NCBI RefSeq assembly: GCF_004768545.1
Contig: NZ_CP038635.1
Coordinates: forward strand, 1,922,001 to 1,986,000
DNA length: 64,000 bases
Direction: 5' to 3'
Source of the DNA: Cupriavidus oxalaticus
GTDB taxonomy: Bacteria; Pseudomonadota; Gammaproteobacteria; Burkholderiales; Burkholderiaceae
Shown: positions 26,332 to 40,094 of the stretch, piece by piece
Numbering within the stretch: position 1 is the stretch's first letter
Layout of the letters: each line of letters starts with the position of its first letter
Position numbers and translations under genes: made by a program
Notes under the pieces: generated by a model
Database searches by the model: none
What the model was told of the DNA's origin: nothing
What the model saw: only the letters and a program-made list of their open reading frames with translations

Positions 26332-27147
26332 ATGCCCGGTTCCATTCCCACGCTGTGCGGCTCGATCATGGGCGAGCCCTTCACCTTCAATGTGCGCATC
26401 CACAATGCCGCCTATCGGGCGCTCGGGATCGACTACACCTTTGTGTGCTTCGGGGTGCAGGACGTGCCCGGCGCCGTGCAGTCGATCCGCACGCTCGGCG
26501 TGCGCGGCATGAATGTCTCGATGCCGCACAAGCAGGCCGTGATCCCCCACCTCGACCATCTCGACGAGACCGCGCGCGCCATCGGCGCGGTCAACACCAT
26601 CAACAATCTCGATGGCGTGCTGACCGGCTACAACACCGACTGCATCGGCGCCGTCCGGGCGTTCCAGGAGGTGACGGGTGTGGCCGGCCAGCGCATTGCG
26701 CTGCTGGGCGCGGGCGGCGCGGCGCGGGCGATGGCCTATGGCTTGCGCGAGGCCGGCGCCAGCGTGACCGTGTTCAACCGCACCGCGGCGCGCGGCGAAG
26801 AACTGGCCGGCTCGCTCGGCCTGCGCTTTGGCGGCGGGTTGACGGACTTCCGCGCGGCGGATTTCGACATGCTCGCCAACGCGACCGCGGCGGGCTTTCG
26901 CGCCCCCGATGTCAACCCGGTCGCCGGACAGCTCGCCGCGCACCTGATCGTCATGGACGCCGCCTTCATCCCGGTCAGGAGCAAGCTGATCCGCGATGCC
27001 GCAGCGCTCGGCTGCCGCACCATCGACGGCACGCGCATGATGCTGCACCAGGCGTGCGCCCAGGTCGAGTTCTACACCGGCTGCGCGCGCGCGCCGATCG
27101 AGGCGATGGAGGCGGCGCTGCTTGAGGAGATTGCCCGCCTGTCATAA
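26332..27147 (+). CDS. Shikimate dehydrogenase-like protein with altered substrate site
   Basis: 271 residues, AroE fold. The catalytic Lys67 (NVSMPHK), Asp103 (NTDCIG) and the nucleotide-binding loop GAGGAARAM are present. The N-terminal S-x-S that holds the shikimate carboxylate is absent: the aligned positions read Thr18 and Asn20 in EPFTFNVRIHN. So it probably oxidises another polyol acid. It is the last gene of the ABC-kgu operon, 24 bases after kguD. A role in sugar-acid or quinate-like catabolism is a guess from position. Confidence 0.85.
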   Translation: MPGSIPTLCGSIMGEPFTFNVRIHNAAYRALGIDYTFVCFGVQDVPGAVQSIRTLGVRGMNVSMPHKQAVIPHLDHLDETARAIGAVNTINNLDGVLTGYNTDCIGAVRAFQEVTGVAGQRIALLGAGGAARAMAYGLREAGASVTVFNRTAARGEELAGSLGLRFGGGLTDFRAADFDMLANATAAGFRAPDVNPVAGQLAAHLIVMDAAFIPVRSKLIRDAAALGCRTIDGTRMMLHQACAQVEFYTGCARAPIEAMEAALLEEIARLS

Positions 27148-27186
27148 GCCCCCGTCAGCATCATCGGGACCAGCGAATGCGCTGCC

Positions 27187-28173
27187 TCACTTCTTCAGGT
27201 TGGTCCTGGCCACCAGCGCCTTCATCACCGCGTTGTCAGCCGCGATCATCGCCTTGAAGGTCGCTGCGTCGGCATAGGCAATGCCCAGGTTCTGCCGGCT
27301 CAGCGCCGCCACAAAGACTGGATCCGCCACCGCCTTGCGGCTGGCGGCCGCAAGGGTTTCGAGCACCTCGGGTGGCGTGCCTTTGGGCGCGGCCAGCCCG
27401 CGCCATGTGCCGATCGAGAGGGCGATACCCCGCTCACGAAGCGTCGGCACATTCTCGAAACCGCTGACACGCTGGTCGGCCATCACCGCGAGCGTCTTCA
27501 CCTTGCCCGCGGCCACATAGGCCGATACCTCCGCGGGACTGACAGCCACCGCGTCGATATGCCCGCCCATCAACGCCACCAACGCCGGCGCCGCGCCGGT
27601 GAACGGCACGTGATTAAACTTGACGTGCGACTTGTCCTCCAACGCCGTCGCCGCCAGGTGCCAGATCGAACCCGGACCGGAATTCCCGAGCTGCACCTCA
27701 CCGGGGTGCGCCTTGGCGAATGCCAGGAACGCCTCGATGGTATTCCAGCGCGAATCGGCCCTCACCGTGATCGCGGACGGATCGGCATTCAGGCGTGCGA
27801 TCGGCACCAGCTGGGCGGGGTCGAACGTGGTCGGCCCGACATGCGGGACGATCACGGCTTCCGCGATGATTATGCCGAGCTTGTAGCCATCCGGCCTGGC
27901 GCGGGCCACTTCCGTCATGCCGATTGCGCCACTGGCGCCTGGCTTGTTCACCACGGTCAGCGGCTGCGGCAGGTACTTTCGCATGGCTTCGCTGAAGGCT
28001 CGCGCAACCGTATCAGTACCACCGCCCGCTGAGCTTGGCACCACCAGTTCGACAGCGTGACTCGGGTAAGTCGCCGCAGTCGTCTGGCCCATCACGGGAA
28101 CTGCGGCAAGGAATCCGGCCAGTTGAGCGGCCAGCAATAAAGCTGTTTGAAGGTGCTTGCGGGGTAGTCGCAT
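27187..28173 (-). CDS. Bug/TctC-family periplasmic binding protein
   Basis: 328 residues. A signal peptide ends near VPVMGQT (about residue 30). The mature start YPSHAVELVVPSSAGGGTDTVAR and the VVNKPGASGAIG loop are family hallmarks. It faces the kgu operon tail to tail with 39 bases between. No TctAB genes or regulator are adjacent, so it is an orphan receptor for an unknown carboxylate. It shares only family-level similarity with the Bug protein at 5094-6089. Confidence 0.9.
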   Translation of the reverse strand: MRLPRKHLQTALLLAAQLAGFLAAVPVMGQTTAATYPSHAVELVVPSSAGGGTDTVARAFSEAMRKYLPQPLTVVNKPGASGAIGMTEVARARPDGYKLGIIIAEAVIVPHVGPTTFDPAQLVPIARLNADPSAITVRADSRWNTIEAFLAFAKAHPGEVQLGNSGPGSIWHLAATALEDKSHVKFNHVPFTGAAPALVALMGGHIDAVAVSPAEVSAYVAAGKVKTLAVMADQRVSGFENVPTLRERGIALSIGTWRGLAAPKGTPPEVLETLAAASRKAVADPVFVAALSRQNLGIAYADAATFKAMIAADNAVMKALVARTNLKK

Positions 28174-28589
28174 CTATGACTCACACGTTTAGCTAGCCGG
28201 CGGCATTGCAAGCATTGGGGCACTGTCAGGGACAGAACGTGAAAGACTAGCACCATTTGCCGCTTGCCGGATTTGTCGTGCTGGCGAACGGCATGGAAAC
28301 CACCTTCGCCTGTCTCCAGTTTTTTTCTCTAGCGCAGTCCGCAAGGGATGGTCATGGTGAGGAACACCGCGAAAGAGGTCTATCACGTGGGGCGCTGCAT
28401 TTGATCCCGAATCGCCCGGTAGAGCCATCCCGAAGTTGATAGGAACGGCCACACTGGCGGCCTTGCTACCGACCCCAGAGTCCGATTTCAGTCGATAGCC
28501 ATCGATAGCCAAAAACACGAAACCCGCGCAGCGGCGCGGGTTTCCGGGAGATTTCCGATCGTCAGCGATAGACTTCGGAGGACGTCAAA
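28174..28589. other. Intergenic region between the Bug gene and guaA
   Basis: 416 bases. The guaA terminator is the only clear element. A 109-codon minus-strand frame (28189-28518) has no ribosome binding site, no recognisable domain and runs into the terminator, so it is not called. This is the boundary between the accessory and core halves of the window. I see no integrase remnant. Confidence 0.5.
28512..28543 (-). terminator. Terminator after guaA
   Basis: Inverted repeat AAACCCGCGC/GCGCGGGTTT with a three-base loop at 28521-28543. On the minus strand it is followed by CGTGTTTTTGG. It lies 47 bases past the guaA stop. Confidence 0.7.
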
Positions 28590-30183
<1,594 letters not shown>

Positions 30184-30209
<26 letters not shown>

Positions 30210-30792
30210 GATGGGCCGATGGCGTGTCTTCCGTTGCGGGCTCGGTCACTTCCGTGCCGGGGCCATAGCCCGGCGGCGGCGTGATGACCGGCTCGCGCCG
30301 GTATTCTGGGGTATTCGTTGGGCGTGCCGCGGGGGCGACGCCGGGTTCCTTCCGGGTTTCCTGCTCCTTCAGCGCGCGTTCCATCTTCAGCTGCTGCTCG
30401 CGCACGCGCACGCGTTTCGCCGCGGGGATCTGCACCGCGGCAAAAAACAGCAGCACCACGGCCATGGTCGGCAGCCAGATCTTGCCGGCGCCTTCGAGCG
30501 GCAGCTCAAGGAACACCATCCAGGCAATGATCAGCATCGCGCTGGCGAGGTTCACATAGCCGGCCGTGCGTGCCACCGGTACCGTCAGCTGGCCGTTGAA
30601 CGCGGCCTGCCACAGCAGCACCGACAGGCCGGCCAGCGCCACGCCCAGCAGTTGCCCGAACAGCGCGGGTTGTGGCTGCGGCAATTGCAGCGCCGCGTAC
30701 AGCGTGGTGAATGGGGACATCAACAGCAGGACGCCCAGCAGCAGGTCCACCAGGGCATCGAAAAACAGCACGGCTCGCAGCAACACCTTCAT
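30184..30792 (-). CDS. Predicted four-helix membrane protein, unknown function
   Basis: 202 residues. Four hydrophobic segments (about 7-27, 44-62, 75-95 and 104-121) are followed by a basic amphipathic stretch ([20 protein letters not shown]) and a Pro/Thr-rich tail of about 60 residues, probably cytoplasmic. I do not recognise the family. The ATG at 30792 has GAGGAG upstream; an in-frame Arg/Pro-rich extension is rejected. It sits between guaB and guaA and overlaps the guaA start by 26 bases, so its translation is coupled to GMP synthase. Confidence 0.8.
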
Positions 30793-31019
30793 TGGCGCTC
30801 CTCGTCTGGGCCCCGCCGGTGATGCGGCTGGCAGCAAGGCACGCCGGGACAGGCAACACCGGCGTGGCGCGCGGCCGGGGCCACGGTCGGGGCCGGATTG
30901 GAATCCGGTCGGACCAGGGCGGCGCTGCGCACCTCGCACCAAACCTCGCACGCCCTCGTCCCGCTGATCGCGGGTAGCGCACCGCCGCCACTGCGGACGG
31001 CGGGCGCGACCGCTGCGCG

Positions 31020-32510
<1,491 letters not shown>

Positions 32511-32606
32511 TTATACAGGAATGCGCGGCTGGCTGATGAACGGCAACGGGTTTTCCGGCGTGTCGTCTGCTATGCTCGTCGTCCTTTTAACCGGGCGTTG
32601 AAAAGC

Positions 32607-33566
32607 ATGGGGATCGGCGTATTGTGCGGGCTGCTGGCGGGCGCGTTCTGGGGCATGGTCTTTATCGCGCCCAAGCTGCTGCCCGTGTTCTCGCCGTGGG
32701 AGCTGGCGATCGGGCGCTACCTGGCGTATGGCCTGGTCGCGCTGGTTGCCGCCCTGCCGCTGATCAAGCGCATCGCCCGCAAGCTGACCCGCGCCGATTG
32801 CGTGGCGCTGCTGCGCCAGGCCTTTACCGGCAACCTGCTCTACTACGTGCTGCTGGCCTTCGGCGTGCAGCTGGCCGGGGTCGGGCCGACTTCGCTGATT
32901 ATCGGCATCCTGCCGATCACGGTCACCATCATGGGCCGGCGCGACCACGGTGCGGTGCCGCTGTCGCGGCTGCTGTGGCCGCTGGTGGTGGTGGCCGCGG
33001 GCATCGCCTGCATCAACATCGACCTGTTCGGCGGCGGCCAGAGCGCACACGCCGCCGCGGCCGGTGACGCCGTGCGGCCGGTCTGGCAGAAGATTGCCGG
33101 CGTCTGCTGTGCCGCCGGCGCGCTGGTCTGCTGGACGCTCTATGCGGTCGACAACGCGCGCTACCTGCAGCGCAACCCGCACTACAGCGGCAATGAATGG
33201 TCGGCGCTCTATGGGCTGTCGACCGGCGCGGTATCGGCCGTGCTGGCCATAGTCGGCTGGCTGGTGGCGGGCGATGCCCTCACTTCCGGCGACAGCGGCC
33301 GCGACTGGCAGTGGTTCTGGATGGTCAACGCCGCGGTGGCGCTGGGCGCGTCGCTGATCGGCAATAACCTGTGGAACATCGCCAGCCGGCGCCTGCCGCT
33401 GACGCTGTCGGGCCAGATGATCGTGTTCGAGACGCTGTTCGCGCTGGCATACGGCTTTGTCTTCGACCACCGCTGGCCGCGGCCGCTGGAAATTGCCGCC
33501 ATTGTGTTGCTGATGGTCGGCGTGGCCTGGTCGGTGCGCTTGCACGCCAGCGACAAGTCTGCGTAG
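32607..33566 (+). CDS. EamA/DMT-superfamily transporter
   Basis: 319 residues with about ten hydrophobic segments in two EamA-like halves (GVLCGLLAGAFWGMVFIAPKLLP at the start; the second half begins near VCCAAGALVCWTLYAVD). DMT proteins are inner-membrane exporters or importers of small metabolites; the substrate cannot be predicted. It is divergent from guaB with 123 bases between the starts. An in-frame upstream extension overlapping guaB is a shadow and is excluded. No regulator or partner is adjacent. Confidence 0.88.
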   Translation: MGIGVLCGLLAGAFWGMVFIAPKLLPVFSPWELAIGRYLAYGLVALVAALPLIKRIARKLTRADCVALLRQAFTGNLLYYVLLAFGVQLAGVGPTSLIIGILPITVTIMGRRDHGAVPLSRLLWPLVVVAAGIACINIDLFGGGQSAHAAAAGDAVRPVWQKIAGVCCAAGALVCWTLYAVDNARYLQRNPHYSGNEWSALYGLSTGAVSAVLAIVGWLVAGDALTSGDSGRDWQWFWMVNAAVALGASLIGNNLWNIASRRLPLTLSGQMIVFETLFALAYGFVFDHRWPRPLEIAAIVLLMVGVAWSVRLHASDKSA

Positions 33567-33759
33567 ACTAGCGGACGATGGCGCGGGGGTCACACGCGCC
33601 ACATCAGAACTGAAGTACCAGGGTCAAACCGGCGCCATGCCCTGGCGCCAAGCCATCGCCCGCGGCAGGCCTGCCGCGGCATTGCCTCGCGCGCAGCCGG
33701 CGGCCCAGCAGTTCTCCAGCCGCATCCGTTCCTTACCAGCCACTTTGAGACGCCGCGCC

Positions 33760-34290
33760 ATGAAACGATCGTCCGTGCTGTGCCTGCTTGCCGCTGCCGT
33801 CACCGCTGCCGCCTCGGCCCACGCCCATGCCTACTGGCAATGGCGCGATGCCAACGGCCGCATGGTCTACAGCGACGTGCCGCCCTCCGGCGCCGCCGCC
33901 AGGGTGCTGCGTGCCCCTGGCCGCAGCGCCGGCGAGTACCAGCCGGTGGAGGCCGCCAACGCGGAGACCGCCAACGCCCCCGTGGCTGCACCGGCCCCTG
34001 CCAGGGCCGCGGGCAAGGCGAAGGAGGCCCCGCCGCCCACGGCCGAAGAGGCCTTCCAGAAGCGCCGCGACTCGCGCCTGAAAGCCGCCGCGGAAGAGGC
34101 GCGCAAGGAAGCCGAGGCTGCCGACCGCGAGGCCCGCTGCGCCCAGCTGCGCAACTACGCCACCGGCCTGCAGCAAGGGATGCGCGCGGCGGTAGCGGGT
34201 CAGGACGGCTCGCTGCAGCACCTGAACAGCGAGCAGCGCCAGGCCGAACTGGTCAAGACCAGCGCCAGCCTCGAAAAGAACTGCAACTGA
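33760..34290 (+). CDS. DUF4124-domain periplasmic protein
   Basis: 176 residues. A signal peptide ends at SAHAHA (about residue 24). The DUF4124 segment follows (YWQWRDANGRMVYSDVPP), then an Ala/Pro-rich linker and a charged helical part (about 90-150) likely to form a coiled coil. Two Cys remain in the mature protein, one the next-to-last residue. DUF4124 proteins are common in the envelope of beta- and gammaproteobacteria with no agreed role. It is a single-gene unit ending at a strong terminator shared with ratB. Confidence 0.85.
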   Translation: MKRSSVLCLLAAAVTAAASAHAHAYWQWRDANGRMVYSDVPPSGAAARVLRAPGRSAGEYQPVEAANAETANAPVAAPAPARAAGKAKEAPPPTAEEAFQKRRDSRLKAAAEEARKEAEAADREARCAQLRNYATGLQQGMRAAVAGQDGSLQHLNSEQRQAELVKTSASLEKNCN

Positions 34291-34298
34291 ACATAAGC

Positions 34299-34325
34299 AA
34301 AAACGGGGCATCACGCCCCGTTTCG
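34299..34325. terminator. Bidirectional terminator between the DUF4124 gene and ratB
   Basis: AAACGGGGC/GCCCCGTTT with a five-base loop at 34301-34323. The minus-strand side is followed by TTTTTGCTTATG, so it is stronger for the ratAB transcript. Confidence 0.75.
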
Positions 34326-34362
34326 CGGTCAGTGCTGCGGCCGGTGGCGCAAGCCTTGCGGC

Positions 34363-34707
34363 TCAGCCATTGCCACGCAGCCATTTCTGGCCTTCCCGCG
34401 CCCCGCCCTCGCGCAGCTTCTGCACGCGCTTGCGCCGCGCCTGCTTAGGGTCGGCAGTCAGCGGCCGGTACACCTCCACGCGGTCGCCCTCGCGCACCAC
34501 GGTATCGGGCGTCTTGAGCTTGCCGAAGATGCCCACCCGCATGGTCGACGGATCCACTTCCGGGCACGCCTGCTGCAGCCCCGAGCCGACGATGGCCGCA
34601 GCGATCGTGGTGCCCGCGGGCACGTCGATCTCCTTCAGGAATACCGCATCGGGCCGCGCATAGCACACCGTGACATGCACGGTGCCCGCGCCTTCAACTG
34701 GCGCCAT
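34363..34707 (-). CDS. ratB: RatB/RnfH-family ubiquitin-fold protein
   Basis: 114 residues. The RnfH domain (PF03658 type) is clear: VHVTVCYARPDAVFLKEIDV, the CPEVD segment, then VGIFGKLKTPDTVVREGDRVEVYRPL and a basic tail. The start at 34707 lies inside ratA, whose stop it overlaps by 14 bases. RatB forms an operon with RatA in many proteobacteria. Despite the name, a toxin-antitoxin role is doubtful. Confidence 0.9.
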   Translation of the reverse strand: MAPVEGAGTVHVTVCYARPDAVFLKEIDVPAGTTIAAAIVGSGLQQACPEVDPSTMRVGIFGKLKTPDTVVREGDRVEVYRPLTADPKQARRKRVQKLREGGAREGQKWLRGNG

Positions 34708-35131
34708 AGACCACCTCGGCGCGCTTGACGAAGGCATCGACGAAGGTATTCGCGATCATGCTGAACACCGGGCCGATGAGCTTTTCCAGCAGCAGGCTCG
34801 AAAACTCATAGTGCAGGTGGAATTCGATCTTGCAGGCGTCCACGCGCAGCGGCGTAAAGCGCCACGCGCCATTAAAGGTCTTGAAGGGCCCGTCGGCGAA
34901 GGTCATGTCGATGCGGGTCGGGCGCTCCTGCGTATTGCGGGTGTGGAAGAACTGCTGGATCCCCTTGAAATGGATATGGATCTTGGCGTCGAGCGTGGTT
35001 TCGGTCTGCTCGAACACCTCCACGCCGCCGCACCATGGCAGGAACTTGGGATAGTCCTCCACGCGCGTGACCAGGTCGTACATCTGCGCGGCGGAATAGC
35101 CGAGCAGCACGGATTTATGGACGTCTGCCAT
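34694..35131 (-). CDS. ratA: RatA-type START/coenzyme Q-binding domain protein
   Basis: 145 residues. The opening [31 protein letters not shown] is the family signature, and the protein is one START-like (polyketide cyclase) domain throughout. Homologues are called RatA in E. coli, where it was reported to block 70S assembly, and COQ10-like proteins elsewhere that bind ubiquinone. The ATG at 35131 is chosen over upstream Met codons in a low-complexity extension. It is divergent from smpB, a conserved pairing. Confidence 0.92.
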   Translation of the reverse strand: MADVHKSVLLGYSAAQMYDLVTRVEDYPKFLPWCGGVEVFEQTETTLDAKIHIHFKGIQQFFHTRNTQERPTRIDMTFADGPFKTFNGAWRFTPLRVDACKIEFHLHYEFSSLLLEKLIGPVFSMIANTFVDAFVKRAEVVYGAS

Positions 35132-35309
35132 GTATTGGAAAATCTGGCTCCCGGCCATGCCTGGCGCATTGCGCCAGGACACAAGCCGGTACCGGGGCTG
35201 GTTTGCTAAAATCCCAATTTTAGCCGACGCTGGTCGCTGGCGGCACTTCGCCATGCGGCGCTGCAGCGATCCGGCCCGCTTTCACCACATTGTTCCCCTA
35301 CCCGCACGC

Positions 35310-35762
35310 ATGACCATCGCAGACAACAAGAAGGCCTTTTTCGACTACTTCATCGAAGAGCGATATGAGGCCGGGATCGTGCTGGAAGGCTGGGAAGTGA
35401 AGGCGATCCGCGCGAACCGAGTACAGATCAAGGAAGGCTACGTGGTGGTGCGCGACGCCGAGATGTTCCTGATCGGCGCCCATATCAGCCCGCTGCAGAG
35501 CGCCTCCACCCACGTCAACCCCGATCCGGTGCGCACGCGCAAGCTGCTGCTGAAGGCCGACGAGATCAAGAAGCTGATCGGCAAGGTCGAGCAGCGCGGC
35601 TACACGCTGGTGCCGCTGAACCTGCATTACACGCGTGGCAGAGTGAAATGCGAGATCGGCCTGGCCAAGGGCAAGAAGCAGTTCGACAAGCGCGAGACCG
35701 AAAAGCAGCGCGACTGGCAGCGCGAGAAGGCGCGCATCATGAAGGGCGACACCAAGGGATAA
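35310..35762 (+). CDS. smpB: SsrA-binding protein SmpB
   Basis: 150 residues. The beta-barrel opening [28 protein letters not shown] and the GVQIKEGY-type strand ([11 protein letters not shown]) are conserved; the C-terminal tail [19 protein letters not shown] is basic and is the part that enters the ribosomal A-site path. SmpB brings tmRNA to stalled ribosomes. The ATG at 35310 is preceded by a weak ribosome binding site. The ssrA gene is not in this window. Confidence 0.96.
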   Translation: MTIADNKKAFFDYFIEERYEAGIVLEGWEVKAIRANRVQIKEGYVVVRDAEMFLIGAHISPLQSASTHVNPDPVRTRKLLLKADEIKKLIGKVEQRGYTLVPLNLHYTRGRVKCEIGLAKGKKQFDKRETEKQRDWQREKARIMKGDTKG

Positions 35763-35786
35763 TGCCGCCCGGCGGCGCCTGCGTGC

Positions 35787-36719
35787 TCAGGCGCCGGCCT
35801 TCTGCCCCTTCACGATCTGCAGCGCTGACGCGATCATGCTGCTCATCTCGCTCATATTCCCGGGCACGATCAGCGTATTGCCCTGCTTGGCCAGGTTGCC
35901 GAACGCAGCCACGTATTCCTCGGCCACCTTCAGGTTGACCGCGTCCATGCCGCCTTCGGTGCGGATCGCGTTGCCCACCTTCTGGATCGCCTGGGCATTG
36001 GCGTCCGCCACCGCCAGGATCGCCGCCGCCTCGCCCTGCGCCTTGTTGATGGCGGCCTGTTTCTCGCCTTCCGACTTCTGGATGGCCGCTTCCCGCGCAC
36101 CCGTGGCCAGGTTGATCTGTTCCTGGCGCTTGCCCTCCGACGCGGCGATCAGCGCGCGCTTCTCGCGCTCGGCGGTGATCTGCGCCTGCATCGCATGCAG
36201 GATTTCCTTCGGCGGCGTCAGGTCCTTGATCTCGTAGCGCAGCACCTTGACGCCCCAGTTGGCGGCGGCCTCATCGAGCGCGTTCACCACGCTGTGGTTG
36301 ATGAACTCGCGCTCCTCGAAGGTCTTGTCCAGCTCAAGCTTGCCGATCACCGAGCGCAGCGTGGTCTGCGACAGCTGCGTGATCGCCACCACGAAGTTGC
36401 TCGAGCCGTAGGACGCCTTCATCGGGTCGGTCACCTGGAAGTACAGCACGCCGTCCACCTGCAGCTGCGTATTGTCCTTGGTGATGCAGACCTGGCTGGG
36501 CACGTCCAGCGGGATTTCCTTGAGCACGTGCTTGTAGGCAACGCGGTCGACGAACGGCACCACGATCGACAGCCCCGGCGTCAGCGTCGCATGGTAGCGG
36601 CCCAGGCGCTCCAGCACCCAGGCGTGCTGCTGCGGCACGATCTTGATGCCCCTGGCGATCAGCACGATCACGGCAATAAGGATGATCAGCGGCAACAGGC
36701 CAAGCTGAAAAGCGAGCAT
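35787..36719 (-). CDS. Stomatin/prohibitin (SPFH)-family membrane protein
   Basis: 310 residues. One N-terminal membrane anchor (about 4-23) is followed by the SPFH domain (KIVPQQHAWVLERLGRYH; CITKDNTQLQVDGVLYFQV) and a long Ala/Glu/Lys-rich helix (about 175-250). This matches the bacterial QmcA/paraslipin group, which makes membrane microdomain scaffolds. The NfeD-type gene lies 98 bases upstream on the same strand; NfeD and SPFH proteins commonly work as pairs. Its end faces smpB with 24 bases between. Confidence 0.92.
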   Translation of the reverse strand: MLAFQLGLLPLIILIAVIVLIARGIKIVPQQHAWVLERLGRYHATLTPGLSIVVPFVDRVAYKHVLKEIPLDVPSQVCITKDNTQLQVDGVLYFQVTDPMKASYGSSNFVVAITQLSQTTLRSVIGKLELDKTFEEREFINHSVVNALDEAAANWGVKVLRYEIKDLTPPKEILHAMQAQITAEREKRALIAASEGKRQEQINLATGAREAAIQKSEGEKQAAINKAQGEAAAILAVADANAQAIQKVGNAIRTEGGMDAVNLKVAEEYVAAFGNLAKQGNTLIVPGNMSEMSSMIASALQIVKGQKAGA

Positions 36720-36817
36720 GTAACAACCCTCCGGTCAGGAAACAGCGGTACGGCGCCGCCGGAACGGCGGCAGGCGGATGGTTGCGCGGCTGGCACCGGG
36801 CAACCCTTGGATGCGGC

Positions 36818-37240
36818 TCAGCGCGGCGAAACCACCAGCGTGCTGCCGCGCACTTCGACGATACGGTAGCGGCCCGGCGCCGCGGCGCAGTTCGGCGCAA
36901 GCTCGACGGTCCAGTCTGCGCCCCGGTACGGCACGCGCGCACGGCCGTTGGCGTCCCACGCTGCAACGTCGAGTTCCTGGCCGATGTCGAGATTGACGTT
37001 GGGATCGGCGGCGGCATTGCCGCGCCGCAGCTTGCCGAAACGGGTACGGCGCAGCCCGGCGATCAGCACCGCGGCGACCAGCGCCGCGGTCACCGTCTGC
37101 GCGGCGGGCGACAGGCCCAGCAAGGCCGCGACGCCGCCGGCGGCCAGCCCGACGGCCACCATCAGCAGGTAGAACGTGCCGGTATTCAGTTCGACGATCA
37201 CCAGCGCGACCGCCGCCACGAACCAGATGTAGTACGCCAT
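36818..37240 (-). CDS. NfeD-like protein (short form)
   Basis: 140 residues. Two or three membrane helices fill the first 65 residues (MAYYIWFVAAVALVIVELNT; AGGVAALLGLSPAAQTVTAAL). The C-terminal half is the NfeD OB-fold (GQELDVAAWDANGRARVPYRGADW, ending TLVVSPR). It is the short form without the serine-protease domain. Its stomatin partner is the next gene. The pair acts at the inner membrane, probably in envelope stress or membrane organisation. Confidence 0.9.
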   Translation of the reverse strand: MAYYIWFVAAVALVIVELNTGTFYLLMVAVGLAAGGVAALLGLSPAAQTVTAALVAAVLIAGLRRTRFGKLRRGNAAADPNVNLDIGQELDVAAWDANGRARVPYRGADWTVELAPNCAAAPGRYRIVEVRGSTLVVSPR

Positions 37241-37296
37241 CCGAAATCCCCCCGTCCGATCGGTTCCCGGCAGCGAATGCCCGGAATCGATTCCCG

Positions 37297-37335
37297 AAAA
37301 ACAAAAACCCCGCAGCGCCAGGGGCGCCTGCGGGG
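37297..37335 (-). terminator. Terminator after ppsA
   Basis: A stem of CCCCGCAG/CTGCGGGG plus four further GC pairs with one bulge (37308-37335). On the minus strand it is followed by GTTTTTGTTTTTC. It separates ppsA from the NfeD gene. Confidence 0.8.
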
Positions 37336-37420
37336 CCGATGCAACACCTGACGCAGGGGCCGGTGCCAGCCGGCTGCCGAAGGCGCGCCGGCGAATGTCG
37401 TTATTGTGACGTCAAAAGCC

Positions 37421-39805
<2,385 letters not shown>

Positions 39806-39957
39806 GAGAGCCTCAAAACAAAGTAGAAAACTTGTTGCGCATGCCCGGTATGTTGTTCGCGTTCTGTTCCCGGACCGATCGCTTGGCTAAGCAACCCCAT
39901 GCTCATGGTGCTGCAATGTTGCGGACACGGCGCTACGGCTCTCATCGCGCAGCGCAC

Positions 39958-39969
39958 ATTGTCGACAAT
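39958..39969. promoter_or_regulatory. Palindrome ATTGTCGACAAT between ppsA and ppsR
   Basis: A perfect 12-bp palindrome in the divergent intergenic region, 40 bases upstream of the ppsR -35 box. It resembles the TTGTC-GACAA pattern of FCD-type GntR sites. The regulator is unknown. Confidence 0.4.
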
Positions 39970-40008
39970 TCCGGGCCTGGATTGATGCAAAGCGGGCCCC
40001 TCGCGGAA

Positions 40009-40037
40009 TTGCTTAGCGAAAAGATCGCCGCTATTCT
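40009..40037 (+). promoter_or_regulatory. ppsR promoter
   Basis: TTGCTT (40009-40014), a 17-base spacer and TATTCT (40032-40037) fit a sigma-70 promoter about 50 bases upstream of the ppsR start. Confidence 0.6.
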
Positions 40038-40094
40038 ACCGTGCTGCGCCGCACTTTTCTGCGGAAGATTGAATCTATTTATTTGCGCAACCCC

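Noticed and set aside
28189..28518. A 109-codon minus-strand frame next to guaA, considered as an integrase or transposase remnant
   Set aside because: No catalytic residues or motifs of either family are present, and it runs into the guaA terminator.
34363..35131. ratA/ratB as a toxin-antitoxin module
   Set aside because: The proteins are a START-domain/ubiquinone-type protein and a ubiquitin-fold protein found widely in this order; neither resembles an antitoxin.
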